Assembly: GCA_027886175.1 (NCBI GenBank)
Contig: JAJNNQ010000077.1
Coordinates: 3,534,001-3,598,000, forward strand
Length of the DNA: 64,000 nt
DNA from: Phylloscopus collybita
Lineage: Eukaryota > Chordata > Aves > Passeriformes > Phylloscopidae
Direction of reading: 5' to 3'
The position numbers were made by a program, and so were the translations under genes. Shown piece after piece: positions 45,561-57,147 of this stretch. The notes below the pieces were generated by a model that saw only the letters and a program-made list of their open reading frames with translations, searched no databases and was not told where the DNA came from. Numbering within the stretch: position 1 is the first letter of the stretch; each line of letters opens with the position of its first letter.

Positions 45561-45974
45561 GTTACTTAGCAGGCAAACATCACCAGCTCCCTGTTGCTGT
45601 GGTCAGTGCCTTGGCAACTCCATGGAGACCCCATGCCAGGAGTGGTTGCCATGGACACCAGGGCTGGCACCAGCTGGGATGCTCGGTTTCCATGGGCTGG
45701 GCTTTAGGAATGGGATTCCCCAATTTTCTGCTCCTGCTAAAACTGCTCCGCCACTTGCTGCCCTCCAGCCTCCCACGGAAAGGACAAAAGGCAAAGATCC
45801 CAGGCTGGGATAAGAACAATTTAATGGGAACAGCAACAAGATAAGCAACAAACAGGAACAGAAACAATATTGATAACAGAAGGGATAAGAGAAATTATAT
45901 ACAGGGAAAGCTGCAACACCGACTGGCTCTTCCCGGCCATGTATTTCCTCCTGCCTGGAAAGGACACCCTTCTC
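45561..45974. other. Unassigned non-coding DNA
   Basis: No gene. An A-rich stretch (45810-45900) with GAACAATTTAATGGGAAC-type sequence may be retroelement-derived. Confidence 0.3.
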
Positions 45975-47820
45975 CTTGGGTGGTCATTGGGGTGTGGTCA
46001 TTGGTGTAATCAATGCGATGATCATTGGAGTGTGGGCATTGTGTTGGTCAGTGGGGAGTGGTCAGTGGGCAGGTCAGTGGGGTTTTGATTGGGGTGGGCA
46101 GTGGGTGTGGTCAGTGGGAGTGGTGAGTGGGATTGTCATTGGGGTGGGCAGTGGGTGGGGTCAACGTGTGCGGTCATTGAGGTAGTCAATGGGGTGGTCA
46201 GTGCATGAGGTCAGCGGGTGTGTTCAGTGGGTATCAACAGTGGGGTGGTCAGTGGGGTCTGGGCAGTAGATGTGTCCTTGGGGTAGCCAGTGGGTGCCAT
46301 CAGTGTGTGTGGTCATTGGGCTGTGGTCAGTGGGGTGGTCATTGGCGAGTGGTCATTGAGTCTGTCATTGGGTGTGCACAGTCAAATGGTCATTGGGGTA
46401 TTCAGTAGGTGTGGTCAGTGGGGTGGTCAGTGGAAATGGACACTGGGGTGAGGTCATTGGGGTGGTCGGTGGGGCTGTCATTGGGATGGAAAGTGCATGG
46501 GGTCATCAGTGGAGTGTGGTCATTGGGGAGTAGTCAGTGTGTGTGGCCACTGAGGTGTGGTCAGTGGATTTGGTTAGTGGGTTTGGTCAGTGGTGTGTGG
46601 TAAACGGGTGTGGTCAGTGTCGTAGTAATTGGGTGCGGTCAGAGGGTGTGGTCAGTGGGTGTGGTCAGTGGGTGTGGTCAGTGGAGAGTTTTCGGTTGGT
46701 GTAGTTAATTGATGTGGTCAGTGGGGTGGAAACTAGGGTGAGGTCATTGGGGTGGTCAGTGAGGTGCGGTCATTTGGTTGGGAGTGGTTAGTGGGGTATT
46801 CAGTGGGGAGTGGTCAGTGGGTTTGGGCACTGGGTGTTGTCACTGGGTGTGGCCAAAGGGTGTTGTCAGTGAGGGATGGTCAGTGGGAGTTGTCAGTGGA
46901 TTTGGTCAGTGGAGTGGTCAGAGGGGTGGTCAGTGGGGTGGTCATTAGGGTAGGAAGTGGGTGTGGTCAATGGGTGTGGTCATTGGGTGTGGTCAATGGG
47001 TGTGGGATGAGTATGGTCAATGTGAGGGATGTAATCAATGGAGCGGTTGTGGCCATTTTAGGGTGTTGTCAAAGGGGTGAGTGAGGCCGTTTTGATGGGT
47101 CTGGCCAATTGGGTGTGGCCAATAGGGTGGGGTGTGTTCAGTGAGGTGGTCAGTGTGTGTGGTAAGTTGGTGTGGTCAGTAAGTGTGGTCAATGGGTGTA
47201 ATCAGTGGGTGTGGTCAGTGGGGTGGGGTCAGTGTGCAATGGACAGTGGGGTGTGGTCAGTAAGCTGTAGTAAGTGGGTGTGGTCAGTGAGTGGTCACTT
47301 TGGTGTGGTTAGTGGTGTTGGTCAGTGGGGTGGTCACTGGGTGTAGTCATTTGGGTTGTGAGTGAGGTTGTTCATTGAGTTGGTCAGTGCAGAGTGGTCA
47401 GTGGGGTGGTCAGTGCGGAGTCATCAGTGGGTGTGCACAGTGCGTGGTCACTGGGTGTGATTACTGGGTGTGGTCAGTGCGGGAAGGGCAATGGCAGTGG
47501 GTGTGGTCAGTGGGTGTGGTCATTGGGCTGTCCTTGTGGTGGGCAGTGGGGTGGTTATTGGGGTGGTCAATGGGTGTGGTCAGTGGTTATGGTCAGTGGG
47601 GTGGTCAGTGGAGTGAGGTCAATGGGTGTGGTCAGTGGGGAGTAGTCAGTGGGTGTGCTCAGTGGGGTGGTCATTGGGGTGGTCAATGGGTGTGGTCAGT
47701 GGTTATGGTCAGTGGGGTGGTCAGTGGAGTGCGGTCAGTGGGGAGTGGTCAGTGGGGTGGGTGTGGTCAGTGTGGTCATTAGGGTGTGGTCACTGGAGGG
47801 TGGGTGTGGTCATTGGAAGG
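45975..47820. repeat. 12-13-bp GT-rich minisatellite
   Basis: Long array of GGTCAGTGGGTGT (13 bp) and GGTCAGTGGGGT (12 bp) variants. The given strand is G- and T-rich with many GGGG runs. Gly/Trp/Ser/Val-rich frames across it are artefacts. It resumes at 48153-48420 after an inserted LTR. Confidence 0.95.
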
Positions 47821-47826
47821 GGTGTG

Positions 47827-48152
47827 TGAAGCACTCCCCCCTGCCGGCCCCCCTGGGCTCCTGTGCTAGCTCAGTCTTCTGGGGAGCTTTGGGGGAAATA
47901 CCTCAGGGGATAGGATAAAAGATTCAAAAGAGGCTCTTACCTCAGGATTATTCCAAAGCTTTATTCTCCAAGGGGTCGCAGGGCAAAGAGACCAAACAAG
48001 GAAGAGCACAGGTTTATCCAGACTCTCTGTCTCAGGACAGAGAGCTGGCACTGAGCCAATTGGCCATCAATAAGGGTAGGTAGGGTCAAACCAAGTAGTT
48101 ACAGGCTTTAGGGGGTTCTGGGGAAAAACCATTTCCCCAGAGGAATACAACA
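47827..48152 (-). mobile_element. Short solo LTR inserted in the minisatellite
   Basis: A 326-bp segment of unrelated sequence with TG...CA ends (TGAAGCACTC...AATACAACA). A reverse-strand poly(A) signal (GGAGAATAAAGCTTTGG, near 47955) gives minus orientation. It is flanked on both sides by GGTGTG (47821-47826 and 48153-48158), a possible 6-bp target-site duplication. Because the host array is full of GGTGTGG, the duplication may be chance. Confidence 0.65.
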
Positions 48153-48420
48153 GGTGTGGTTGCTGTGGTTTGTGTGGTCAGTATGGCTGTGCAGTCATTG
48201 GGATAGGAGTGGTCAGTGTGAGGGATGTGATCAATGGAGCAGGTGTGGCCATTTTAGGGTGTTGTCAAAGGGGTGGGTGAGGCCATTTTGATGGGTCAGG
48301 TCTATTGGGTGTGGTCAATGGGGTGGGTGTGGTCAGTGGGGGAGTGGTCAATCAGGGGGATGTGGTCACTGAGGTGGGTGTGATCAATGCAGTGGTCAGT
48401 GGATGGGTGTGGTCACTGCA
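48153..48420. repeat. GT-rich minisatellite, right part
   Basis: Continuation of the array at 45975-47820, more degenerate. Confidence 0.85.
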
Positions 48421-48429
48421 GGGGGTGCA

Positions 48430-48650
48430 TTCCATCAGAATCCATTGTGACACAGTTTCCTCCCAGGCCCCGTCAGGCCGTGCTGTGCAATGATGGAGCC
48501 TTGTTTCTACAAGGCCTGGCCATGGCCCAGGGGCACCTGTGTCCCAAGAGGCCCCACTTGGTGAAAGTGGAGCCTTGCTCCATGGGATTCCAGGGTGTTC
48601 CAGTGGTGTCCTGGGTTCCATGAGGCCCTTCTTTGTAACAATTGAGGCTT
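48430..48650 (-). repeat. Degenerate 37-bp satellite
   Basis: About six weak units (for example GTTCCATGAGGCCCTTCTTT and CAGAATCCATTGTGACACAG). Confidence 0.55.
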
Positions 48651-49354
48651 GCTTCCTGATGCCTGACAAATGAATGTAAAAGCAGCTCCGTTTGGACTCA
48701 TGGGGATCTTCCCACACCAAAAGAATCTGTAAGAGATCTCCTAACACCTAACTCATGTGCTAAAGCAAACAAAATACCACCTTTATTCAGTTAGTCACAT
48801 GCCTCTGTGTCAGATCCCAGGATTCTTGGGCTCTGATACAGTGGGATTGTCTGTCTCTTTCCTGCTCCAAGGTCAGGGGAATTAAACTCAGGAGACATTG
48901 TTTTTGAAGTCTCACTCTGAAATTTGTTATCCTTATCTATTACAAACTCACGAGATGTGAGCCGTCTCTAGGAAGTCGAGAAAGTGAGCTAAAATGGTGT
49001 CTATTCAAGGCTATTTAAGTCTCAGTTATCCAATAATCAGTTGACATCTGTTTGGGGGGTGAATGGGGTAAATCCTTGTTTATTGCTGCTGTTTTGTTGA
49101 GCTGCTTTTTTCTGCATTTCGAATGTGTGTGTGAGTGTGTGTACAGTGAGCTTTGGTCTTTCTTCAACAGTTTTGCCAGTTATTGTGTATTTTTGAGGCA
49201 ACACTACCATCTTGTGTTAAAAGTTACAATTGCAACAGGTTTATGGCTCTCTAGTTCATTTATGATGTAACACTGGCAGCTTGTGTCAAAAGTTATAATT
49301 GCAGTTAGTTCGGAATTTTTGTATTAAAACGAGCTGTTTGTCCTCAGTGAATTG
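48651..49354. other. A/T-rich, possible LTR of the gag-bearing element
   Basis: Non-coding. A reverse-strand AATAAAG motif (ACCTTTATTCAG, 48780) suggests one minus-strand LTR-like piece. At 49198-49232 and 49267-49301 a ~35-bp sequence (CTTGTGTYAAAAGTTAYAAT) is repeated at 69-bp spacing, as in LTR enhancer repeats. No LTR ends could be fixed. Confidence 0.3.
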
Positions 49355-50890
49355 TTTACAGGTGGCCAGCGAAGCTCGGGCTCGAGCCACAAGAGCCTGG
49401 CCATCCAGGGAAGCACTCTCTGTGTGGTTTGGACTTGAACCTAATGAATTTTTGAATTTAGAAGGGGACTGGGTTAATAGTGAACCAAAGAACAGAAGAA
49501 CAGCGAGGGTGCTTTTAAAAAGATTATGTTTGAGTTGAACGAATACTCATTCAGCTTTTGACTGGAAACTGCCCCCAGGTGAGGATAATCTCAGAAACCC
49601 ACAGCAGTGGGGACGAATAGGGGTGACCCCTTGCATTGTGTGTGGGCTGACAGTTTTTCATTGGGAACCAGGATGGCATCCAGGTTGGGTCCTTCTCCGC
49701 TGTAGAGGGTGCAAAAGGAGATGGTCTTGTCTATCCCACAGAAGGCCAAGATGCCCCAAGTTTATCCCAGAGATACTATAATTGGGAAGTAGCACATGAT
49801 CAGTGTGAGAGAGTGAGTCCAGCCTGTGGAAAAAATTTGGAGCCCGAGGATTTGGATATCTTTTGACACCTATTGCAGCTGCTGATGTTATTTTTAAGAA
49901 GGGAGGAAAAATGGGAGCGGGTGACCTATGCTGATATGTCCTTCTCTCTCTGAAACCACCCAGAGAAGTTGTGGGATTAGACCTCCCTCTGACCCCTTTG
50001 TACTAGCTTTGGAAAAAGACAACAACGCTAATAGAGGGAAACCCAGGCAATGCTGTGATGCCTGCTCTATAAACCAGAGGTGCACACAGCCTGATAAAGT
50101 CCATCATGCAGAAAAGCAAGAACAGGAGTTAGCAGATCTGTTCAGACCAGTTCCTGAAAGGCAGGGTAGATGAAGGGAAGAAATGGGTTTAAGAGAATTG
50201 TCACACTTAACCCCCACCTCAGTTCCCCTAGGAAAGGAAAAGACTGAGCAGCCTATTTCCTCACCTGCCAAATCACCACACCCATGTAGCAGTGATAGTG
50301 ATGATGAGTTGTGTTTCCCCCATAGCCCACTTCCCCAAATTAGTCCCAGAGCAACCCCAACTAGAAGCTGAACAAAAGGGGTAATACAAGCACCCTTATG
50401 AGTGGCAGTGGGATCAGAGGGAACGAGGATGTCAGTTAAAGTGCCCTTTTCTACAGTCCATTTAGAGGCATGGGAGAAAGTTGCTAAGAACTATCAGGGT
50501 GATCTGATAGGTACGGCCAAGAAATTCAGGTTTAGGATTAAACAGCATAACCCAGACTGGGCAGATATCCAGTTAATGCTGGAAGCTTTAACTGAAACAG
50601 AAAAACAATTAATTTTGAAAAAAGTGGGGGATTTAGCAGAGGATGCTTTTAGAGGAACGAATCCAATTATTAAAGAATTTTTCCCCCTCCAGGATACAAA
50701 TTTGGATCTGAACAATTGACTCAATAAAGTCATATTAGAGAATTATCAAGGATTTAAAATAAAAAGAACGGAGAGGGCAATACCTAAAACCATAAATTGC
50801 TCAGTCCTTTACGCAGTTAAGCAAGGTCCTTCAGAAAGCCTTTCTGAATTTTTAGATAAATTACAAGATGTGGCATGGGATGTGGGTGGT
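49355..50890 (+). pseudogene. Endogenous retrovirus gag remnant
   Basis: A decayed Gag region of a gammaretrovirus-like (ERV1-type) element. The clearest part is the capsid at about 50430-50880. It has a VPFSTVHLEAWEK-type start, then a DW-x-DIQ-LLE-like helix and the EKQLIL-KK helix. After an in-frame stop at 50717-50719 comes the AVKQGPSESLSEFLDKLQD motif, the conserved QGP-E-x-x-x-FL-RL capsid signature. Upstream (49355-50400) Gag matrix/linker-like sequence is heavily broken, with a Pro/Ser/Asp-rich stretch at 50220-50370. Similarity stops abruptly near 50890. It cannot encode a full Gag and no pol is seen. Confidence 0.75.
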
Positions 50891-51276
50891 GGAACTGGAG
50901 ACTGAGGTCTGGAATGGACACTCTGGTGGGGAACATTTGCCCACCCCAAACACACCCTGTGCCGTGCCATGTCTGATGGGGGGGATGTGGGGCCTGTGCT
51001 GGGCAGGGGGGCTGTGCTGCCTCAGGGACAAATGACAGGGATGAGCCACAACACAACGACCAGGAGATGGAAGTGAGGAAAAGCTATGGAGGAGGAATTC
51101 AGAAATCTTACCTGAGTGTGTGTTCATGTGTTTAGGAAAGCCAAAGCTCAGCTGGAGCTGATGGAGGCTGCAGGCAACATCCAGGGCAAAGTGAATTCAG
51201 TGGCTGTGTTTGCAGTAAATGGCTGCAAAAGGAACATGTCAACCTGCTGCTAAATGAAGGCAGGAGAGGCAAATCT
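50891..51276. other. Unassigned non-coding DNA
   Basis: No gene or recognised repeat between the gag remnant and the antisense CR1. Confidence 0.4.
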
Positions 51277-51690
51277 AGAGTCATAGAATGGCTTGGGTTG
51301 GAATTCTAAAGATCATCCAGTTCCAGTCTCCTGCCATGGGCAGGGACACCTTCCACTGGACCAGATTGCTCCATCCAACCTGGCCTTGAACACCTCCAGA
51401 GGTGGGGAGCCTGCAGCCTCTCTGGGTACCCTGTGCCAGGGCCTCATCACCTCACTGGAAAGATTTCTTCCCAATATTCCATCTAAACCTTCCCTCCTTC
51501 ACCTCATGGCCATTCCCCCTTGTCCTGTCACTCCAGGCCTTTGTCCAAAGTCCCTCTCCAGCTCTCTCCAAGCCCATTTAGGTGCTGGAATGGGCTCTAA
51601 TGTCTCCCTGGAGCCCTCTCACACCCAGGCTGAACAGCTCCAGCTCTCTCAGCCTGGCTCCAGAGCAGAGGTGTTCCAGCCCTGCAAATG
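51277..51690 (-). mobile_element. CR1 LINE 3' fragment, antisense
   Basis: Begins with TCATAGAATGGCTTGGGTTG, the complement of the CR1 3' end, and runs through CCTTCCACTGGACCAGATTG, TTGAACACCTCCAGAGG and CAGCCTGGCTCCAGAGCAGA, all typical of antisense CR1. About 414 bp, truncated. Confidence 0.93.
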
Positions 51691-52765
51691 TTCATTGTGA
51701 CATTGCAGGGCTTCCTGGAACCAAGGGTGCATTGGCACACTCTGGAACCAAGGAGACCCTTGTGACACTGGGGTGCCCCATGGAAACAAGGGGCCATTGG
51801 GACACAGCAGAGCCCCATGGAACCAGGGAGACCATTGTGACACTGTGAAAACAAGGAGAGCACTGTGACACAGGGCACCTCAGAGAACCAAATGTCCTTG
51901 GTGATAGTGCAGATCCCCTTGGAACCAAGGAGACCACTGTTATACAATGGGGCCTCATGGAACCAAGTGGACATTTTGATGTTGTGGGGCCCCATGGAAC
52001 CAGGGAGACCATTGTGACACTTTGGGGCCTCAAGGAACCAAGGAACCATTTGAACACTGCAGAACCAAGGAGACCATTGTTACACTGAGGGGCCTGATGG
52101 AACCATGGAATCCACTGTACCACTAAGGGGCCTGATGGAACCAAGTGTCCTTTGTGATCCTGGGGAACCAAGGGGTCATTGTGACACTCTGGGGCCCCAT
52201 AGAACCAAGGGGTCATTGTGACACTTCAGGGCCCCATGGAACCAAGGGGTCATTGTGACACTTCAGGGCCCCATGGAACCAAGGAGAGCATTGTGGCACT
52301 GCAAGGGCTCATGGAATCAAGGAACCGTTGTGACACAGGGGAGGCCAATGGAACCAGGTGGTCCATGGTGACATTGAGAGGCAAAAGGAACCAAGGGGCC
52401 ATTGTGGCATTTCAGGACCTTGTGAAAGCAAGGGGATCCTTGCGGCACTGCGGGGTCTTGTGTAACCAAGGGTCAGTGTGGCACTGCAGGGCATCATGGA
52501 ACCTAGGGCCATTTTAAAACTGCAGAGCCAAGCAGACCATTGGGACACTGTGGGGTCTGATTGAACTGAGAATATGGTGACACAGTGAGACCTTATGGAA
52601 ACAAGGATCCATTGTGGCACTTTGGGGTCTCATGCAACCAGGAGTCCAACAGTGACACTGCAGAGCCAAGGAGATCATGATGACACTACAGGGTCTCATG
52701 GAACCAAGGGGCCATTGTGACACCACCAGGCTCCATGGAAGAGAGGGTCCATTATGACACTGCTA
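51691..52765 (+). repeat. 37-bp satellite array S10
   Basis: About 29 units. The cleanest 37-bp period of the window is at 52190-52280, where two neighbouring units are almost identical. Confidence 0.93.
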
Positions 52766-53290
52766 CAAACACTGGGGAAAAATAGAAGAAACTGCTTAAA
52801 ACCAGGGGAACAGTAAGAAGTAGCATTCTTTATTCAGCCCGATGCACAAGGAGGAATAGCTCCTCCCAAACCTGTGCATGCTGAATCCAGGGAAGTTCCT
52901 GCTTACAGACTGTATTTTACATTCATATTCAGTGATTGTCACAAAATAAACATACATATAATAATCATTTCCCTGAAATCATTAAAATATTTTCTCTCCC
53001 CTTCACAGATATGTTCTTCTGTCATGGGGGTCTTTTGGTGGTTTGTGATGCCAGAGTCACACCTGACTACCTGATGGACTGTTAAAAGTTGGCACAACTG
53101 GAGCTGGTCACTTTCAAATTCTCCTTCTTACACAATGGGCATTGTGCAGTTCCATGGGCCAGTGGGTTGTGAAGAACAAGATTTGTGTGTGCTCGCCAGG
53201 CAGAGATGGTGCTTCATCTGCTGCCATCTACTGCTTTGAGGCTTGTGAAGCTTCTCTTTTCCCCAAGCCTTCCTAAGTCTCACATCAGAG
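52766..53290 (-). other. Possible LTR remnant, antisense
   Basis: CATTCTTTATTCAGCCC at 52827 is the complement of an AATAAAG poly(A) signal. The surrounding DNA is A/T-rich and non-coding. Boundaries not found. Confidence 0.35.
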
Positions 53291-53844
53291 TTAGCTGGAA
53301 TTCCATCGCCTCCCCATCCCGCAGCAGCCCTGCCTTTCCCTCCTCCAGCCTTGGTCTCCAGCACAGCCAGGGAGGCTCTTGGGGCTCTGCACTTTTCCTG
53401 CAGCCCCCAAGGGCAGCTGAGCTGTGCCTTTGGCACAGGCAGCCCTGCCCAGGCCAGGCCATGGGCAGCAATTCCTTGTGTGTGCCTGGCCTTGCTGTCA
53501 GCCCCGGCAGCGGCTGCGTGGCCCCTTTGTGCGGCGCTGGCCCAGCCATGGTGCCACAGGGCCTGTGCAGGCCCAGGGCAGGACAAGAGCATTGCGGGGG
53601 GAAGGGCCCCTCTGCCGTGGGGCCCACAGCAGCCTTGGGGCTCTGTGCCCCATGGCCTCCCTGCTGGGCAGCCTCTGCCAGCTCCTGCACAACCCCTGGC
53701 ACCTGTGGGCCTGCACAGACAGCCCTGCCCCGGGCTCTGCCGGGCTCTGGGCCAGCAGAGAGGCCGCGCAGGGCTGGCCATGGCCGGGAACAGGCCCTGA
53801 GCCCCGCAGGAGGATGGAGCTGGGCCACAGCCAAAGTGCCCCAC
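53291..53844. other. GC-rich non-coding block
   Basis: Several overlapping long frames on both strands (for example 53128-53874 minus and 53185-53910 plus) without motifs. It has a few CpGs, but not enough for me to call a CpG-island promoter. Confidence 0.4.
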
Positions 53845-54694
53845 TGTGGGAAATGGATTGTAGAGAATTCTCAAAGCCTGACAGAAGGCTCACATACTGT
53901 GCACCTGTAGGCAAACCTTGGGATAAGAAATACTGGCTTAGAAATGCCATGGAATAGGATGGGCATTTTTGAGAGAGTCCTCAAAGATTATGTTGTTTTA
54001 ATTTGTCTGATTATTCAGAACCCATCCTCAAACAACTTCAAAAACTGAGAGATTTGCCAAATCAAATTAATGCAGAGGATGTGTCATGGCTGGATGACTT
54101 GTTTGAGTGATGGAGCTTTGCACCTTGGCTAAAGGAGCTTTGCATAACAGGTTTATATACATTGATTGTTATAGTGACACTGTTAGTGATAGTGCCTTGT
54201 GTACTTCATTGTGCATGGCAAACAATGAACAAGGACATCAAAGAAGTCTTTTCCATTCAAGAGAGAGGGGGAAATGTGGGAAATGGATTTGTAGAAAATT
54301 CTCAAAGCCTGACAGAAGGCTCACATACTGTGCATCTGTAGGCAAACCTTGAGATAAGAAATGCTGATTTAGAAATGCCATGGAATAGGATGGGCATTTT
54401 TTAAACAGTTCTCAATGATCATGTTCTTTGACTATTCAGAATCCATCCCCAAACAACTTTAAAACCCGAGAGATTTGCCAAATCATATTAAAGTAGAGGA
54501 TGGATCATGGTTGGATGACTTGTTTGAGTGATGGAGCTTTGCACCTTGGCTAAAGGAGCTTTGCAAAATAGGTTTATAGGCATTGATTGTTATAGTGACA
54601 ATGTTTGTGATAGTGCCTTGTGTACTTCATTGTGCACGGCAAACGACGAACAAGGCCATCAAAGAAGGCTTTCCATTCAAGAGAGAGGGAGAAA
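53845..54694 (+). mobile_element. Tandem retroviral env-tail/LTR-start repeats
   Basis: Two tandem units (53845-54274 and 54275-54694, 430 and 420 bp). Each consists of the first ~150 bp of an LTR (TGTGGGAAATGG), then the C-terminal part of a retroviral Env transmembrane subunit, then a polypurine tract (GAGAGAGGGGGAAA). The Env part shows a WLDDLF word, a Trp-rich membrane-proximal stretch, a hydrophobic membrane anchor rich in Ile/Val/Leu, and a Cys-containing cytoplasmic start. It is interrupted by an in-frame stop in unit 1 and by more stops in unit 2. Not functional. Confidence 0.75.
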
Positions 54695-55180
54695 TATGGG
54701 AAATGGATTTGTAGAGAGTTCTCAAAGCCTGACAGAAGGCTTACATCATGTTTATATAATGTGTATCTGTAGGCAAACCTTGAGATAAGAGATGCTGGCT
54801 TAGAAATGCCATGGAATAGGACAGACATGTTGAGAGAGGAACTGAACTAGAAACAAGTTTCAAGGGATGGCCTTGCAAATAAGCCGAGATACTTTGGAGA
54901 AATAGAACTATGCAAGGTGCATTGTAGTAGGACCCGTGAGGGGTGATATTAGCTGATTGGCTTTAGGGCATCAACAGCTTTGTGTGGCAAAAGCTGATAG
55001 GCCAAGAAATGCTTGTAATGTATTGTAATTAAGAAGTAGCTGGCTTCTGATTGTGATGGCATAAACTGTAACATCTGTACTGTCTCACCCATCACATGAG
55101 ACTGAAAACGAAATAATTGTTTTTAAAATGCCTCCCAGTTGCCCCATCTCTGGGTCACAAAAGGGTATAATCCGACAAAA
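54695..55180 (+). mobile_element. 3' LTR following the env tails
   Basis: Starts directly after the second polypurine tract (TATGGGAAATGG, with TG changed to TA) and continues beyond the 150 bp present in the tandem units. Later parts contain GCCCCATCTCTGGGTCACAA and end near CCGACA (about 55177), which would fit a CA terminus. The end is uncertain. Confidence 0.55.
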
Positions 55181-55254
55181 TAGGACAAAAAAGTCCCTGC
55201 ATGTTTTAAAAAAATAGTATATTCTCTTTGAATACACTTCTGAAATCTGTACAA

Positions 55255-55480
55255 TTAACCACAGAGGAATTGAAGACTGGAAATGAAATTATTCCCAGGG
55301 GCTTTTCTTGATCGAGTTCTTTGGAATGTTAATAAGCCTTTGGCACTGAATTCCTGAACTGAAGAGCTGAAGACTGAACAAGCCTCTGGAGAGCTAAAAT
55401 TCATCAGGGAACCTCCAAGTTGCTGAGGATCCATCCTCAGCAGAGCAGATTGAAGAGATTCCAGGGGTTTCCAGCTGCAC
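55255..55480 (+). repeat. Degenerate copy of the 410-bp repeat family
   Basis: Resembles 32200-32390 (ACCACAGAGGAATTGAA, CACTGAATTCCTGAACTG, GCTGAGGATCCATCCTCA). Confidence 0.65.
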
Positions 55481-55484
55481 AAGA

Positions 55485-55925
55485 GCTGTGAGCTCACGTG
55501 CAGGCACAGGGGCTCCATGGTGGCATCTGAGGGGTCTCTGGGCTCCTGAAGATCTCTTTGGTCACACTCAGTCCCAGGGGCTCTGTGGTGACATCCCAGG
55601 GCTCCTTGATATTCCTAAGGGTCATGAGGTGACAGTCCCAGGGCTGCAGAGTGACAGCAGAGGTGTCTGTACCCTGCCAAGGAGCCAATTTGTCCCAGGC
55701 AGTGGCAGGAGTCCAGTGGTGACATCCCTGTGCTCCTAAAGAACAGCGAGGTCAGCGACACTCCCAGGGGCTCCGTGGGGACATCCCAGGAGTGTCCAGG
55801 CTGCCAAAGAGCTGGGATGTCACAGACACTCACAGGGGCTCCATGGGGACATCCCAGGAGTGTCCAGGCTGCCAAAGAGTTGGGATGTCACAGACACTCA
55901 CAGGGGTTCCTGTCATGGGCAGAGT
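55485..55925 (+). repeat. 68-bp tandem repeats
   Basis: The last units are exactly 68 bp apart (CACAGACACT at 55821 and 55889). The unit contains CACAGGGGCTCCATGGGGAC and CCAGGCTGCCAAAGAG. The left part is degenerate. Inverted relatives are at 45225-45560. Confidence 0.85.
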
Positions 55926-57147
55926 GGCAGCTTCAGGCAAAGTTTATTAGAGAAGCTCCTGTTGGGTCACGAGGTTCACAAAGGACCCAAACCAGGACCC
56001 CCAGGCTTTCTAAACTCCTTCTGACAGAGGATCCTGGCAGTGCCTGGATCCAATCCCAGCCCCAGATATTGTCAAGGATTTATGCCTAACGGATTATACA
56101 GGTGGAATTGAACCTTTGTACAACTTTGTCCCACAACATTAAGGATGGCAAACCAGAAGTATTTATGGACATAGAGATATGACTGATTATGATCATGATC
56201 AGACAAAAAGGTCTTAATCAGAATGATTTACACCACAGTACAGGAGGTGTAAAATCCATTTTAAGATAGCTCTCTAGGAAGCATTTTGAAGCAATTGTAC
56301 TAAAGCAAAAGCAGTTATTAACCAGAGATGGGTGTCACTCCCCCAGACCAACGACCATGGGAAAATCTCTTTAGCTCAGCCTCAGGCAGTGACCTGGAGG
56401 GGTGTCCCCACTCCAGGGAGGAATCTTCACACCCCGCCAAGAAGGGAAATGTCAGGAGATGCTGCAGTTAAAATTTGGGATGGGGCTTTTCTAGTCTGAA
56501 GTGCTGCCCTGTCAGTCAGATGTGCCCAGGCTGGGCCAGCTCAGCAGCTCTGCAGAAGCTCTCAGTGGTGTCACTGGGTTGTTGCTTTCTCTGGGGATTT
56601 GAGCAGCTCTGCCACAGCTTCAGCTCCCTCTCAGCATGTGGAACTTTGGGATGGAGGAGTCAGGCGGCTTTCAGCATTCTTCATCCCCAAAGCAGCATGA
56701 TCCTCTTCTTCATTTCCCACTGGGGGCTTTGCAAACAGGGCCTTGTTGGAGCTGTTTGAGCCCATTGCAGGCAGAGCCTCCTGCTCCAGCAGGAACTGCC
56801 TTTCCTGTGCCAGGACCAGGGCAGATCCTGCTGCAGGAAAAGCCCCAGGCCAGCCCCAGCAGAGGGAAGGGCTCGGGCACAAGTGCAGAGTGCCGTGCTG
56901 GGAGCTGTGCCAGGGAGAGCCTGAGGCACCAAAGGCCCCTGGGCAGCAGCAGCTGCTTCCAGGCCATGGCCAGAAGCCTCCCTTGGCCACCGGGCCTGGT
57001 GGCCACCACTGCAGAGCTGCTGGCTCAGGGCTCATTTCTGCCTGGGCTCTGCCCCAGCCCACAGAGTGTCAGCTCAGCCCTGACTCTGGCACAGCCCCTG
57101 GGCCTGAGCCCTGCAGAGCCTCAAGGTCACCTGTGCCAGCCTGGTGC
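55926..57147. other. Non-coding: A/T-rich then GC-rich
   Basis: 55926-56470 has no recognised feature. 56471-57147 is GC-rich and leads into the OR remnant. It may be diverged OR flank or body, but no OR motif is legible before 57148. Confidence 0.4.

Noticed and set aside
46409..47829. Trp/Gly/Val/Ser-rich frames
   Set aside because: Read-outs of the 12-13-bp minisatellite.
53128..53874. Long overlapping frames on both strands, possible secreted protein or CpG-island gene
   Set aside because: Composition-driven; no signal peptide, domain or conserved neighbour; the same style of frame appears in every GC-rich block here.
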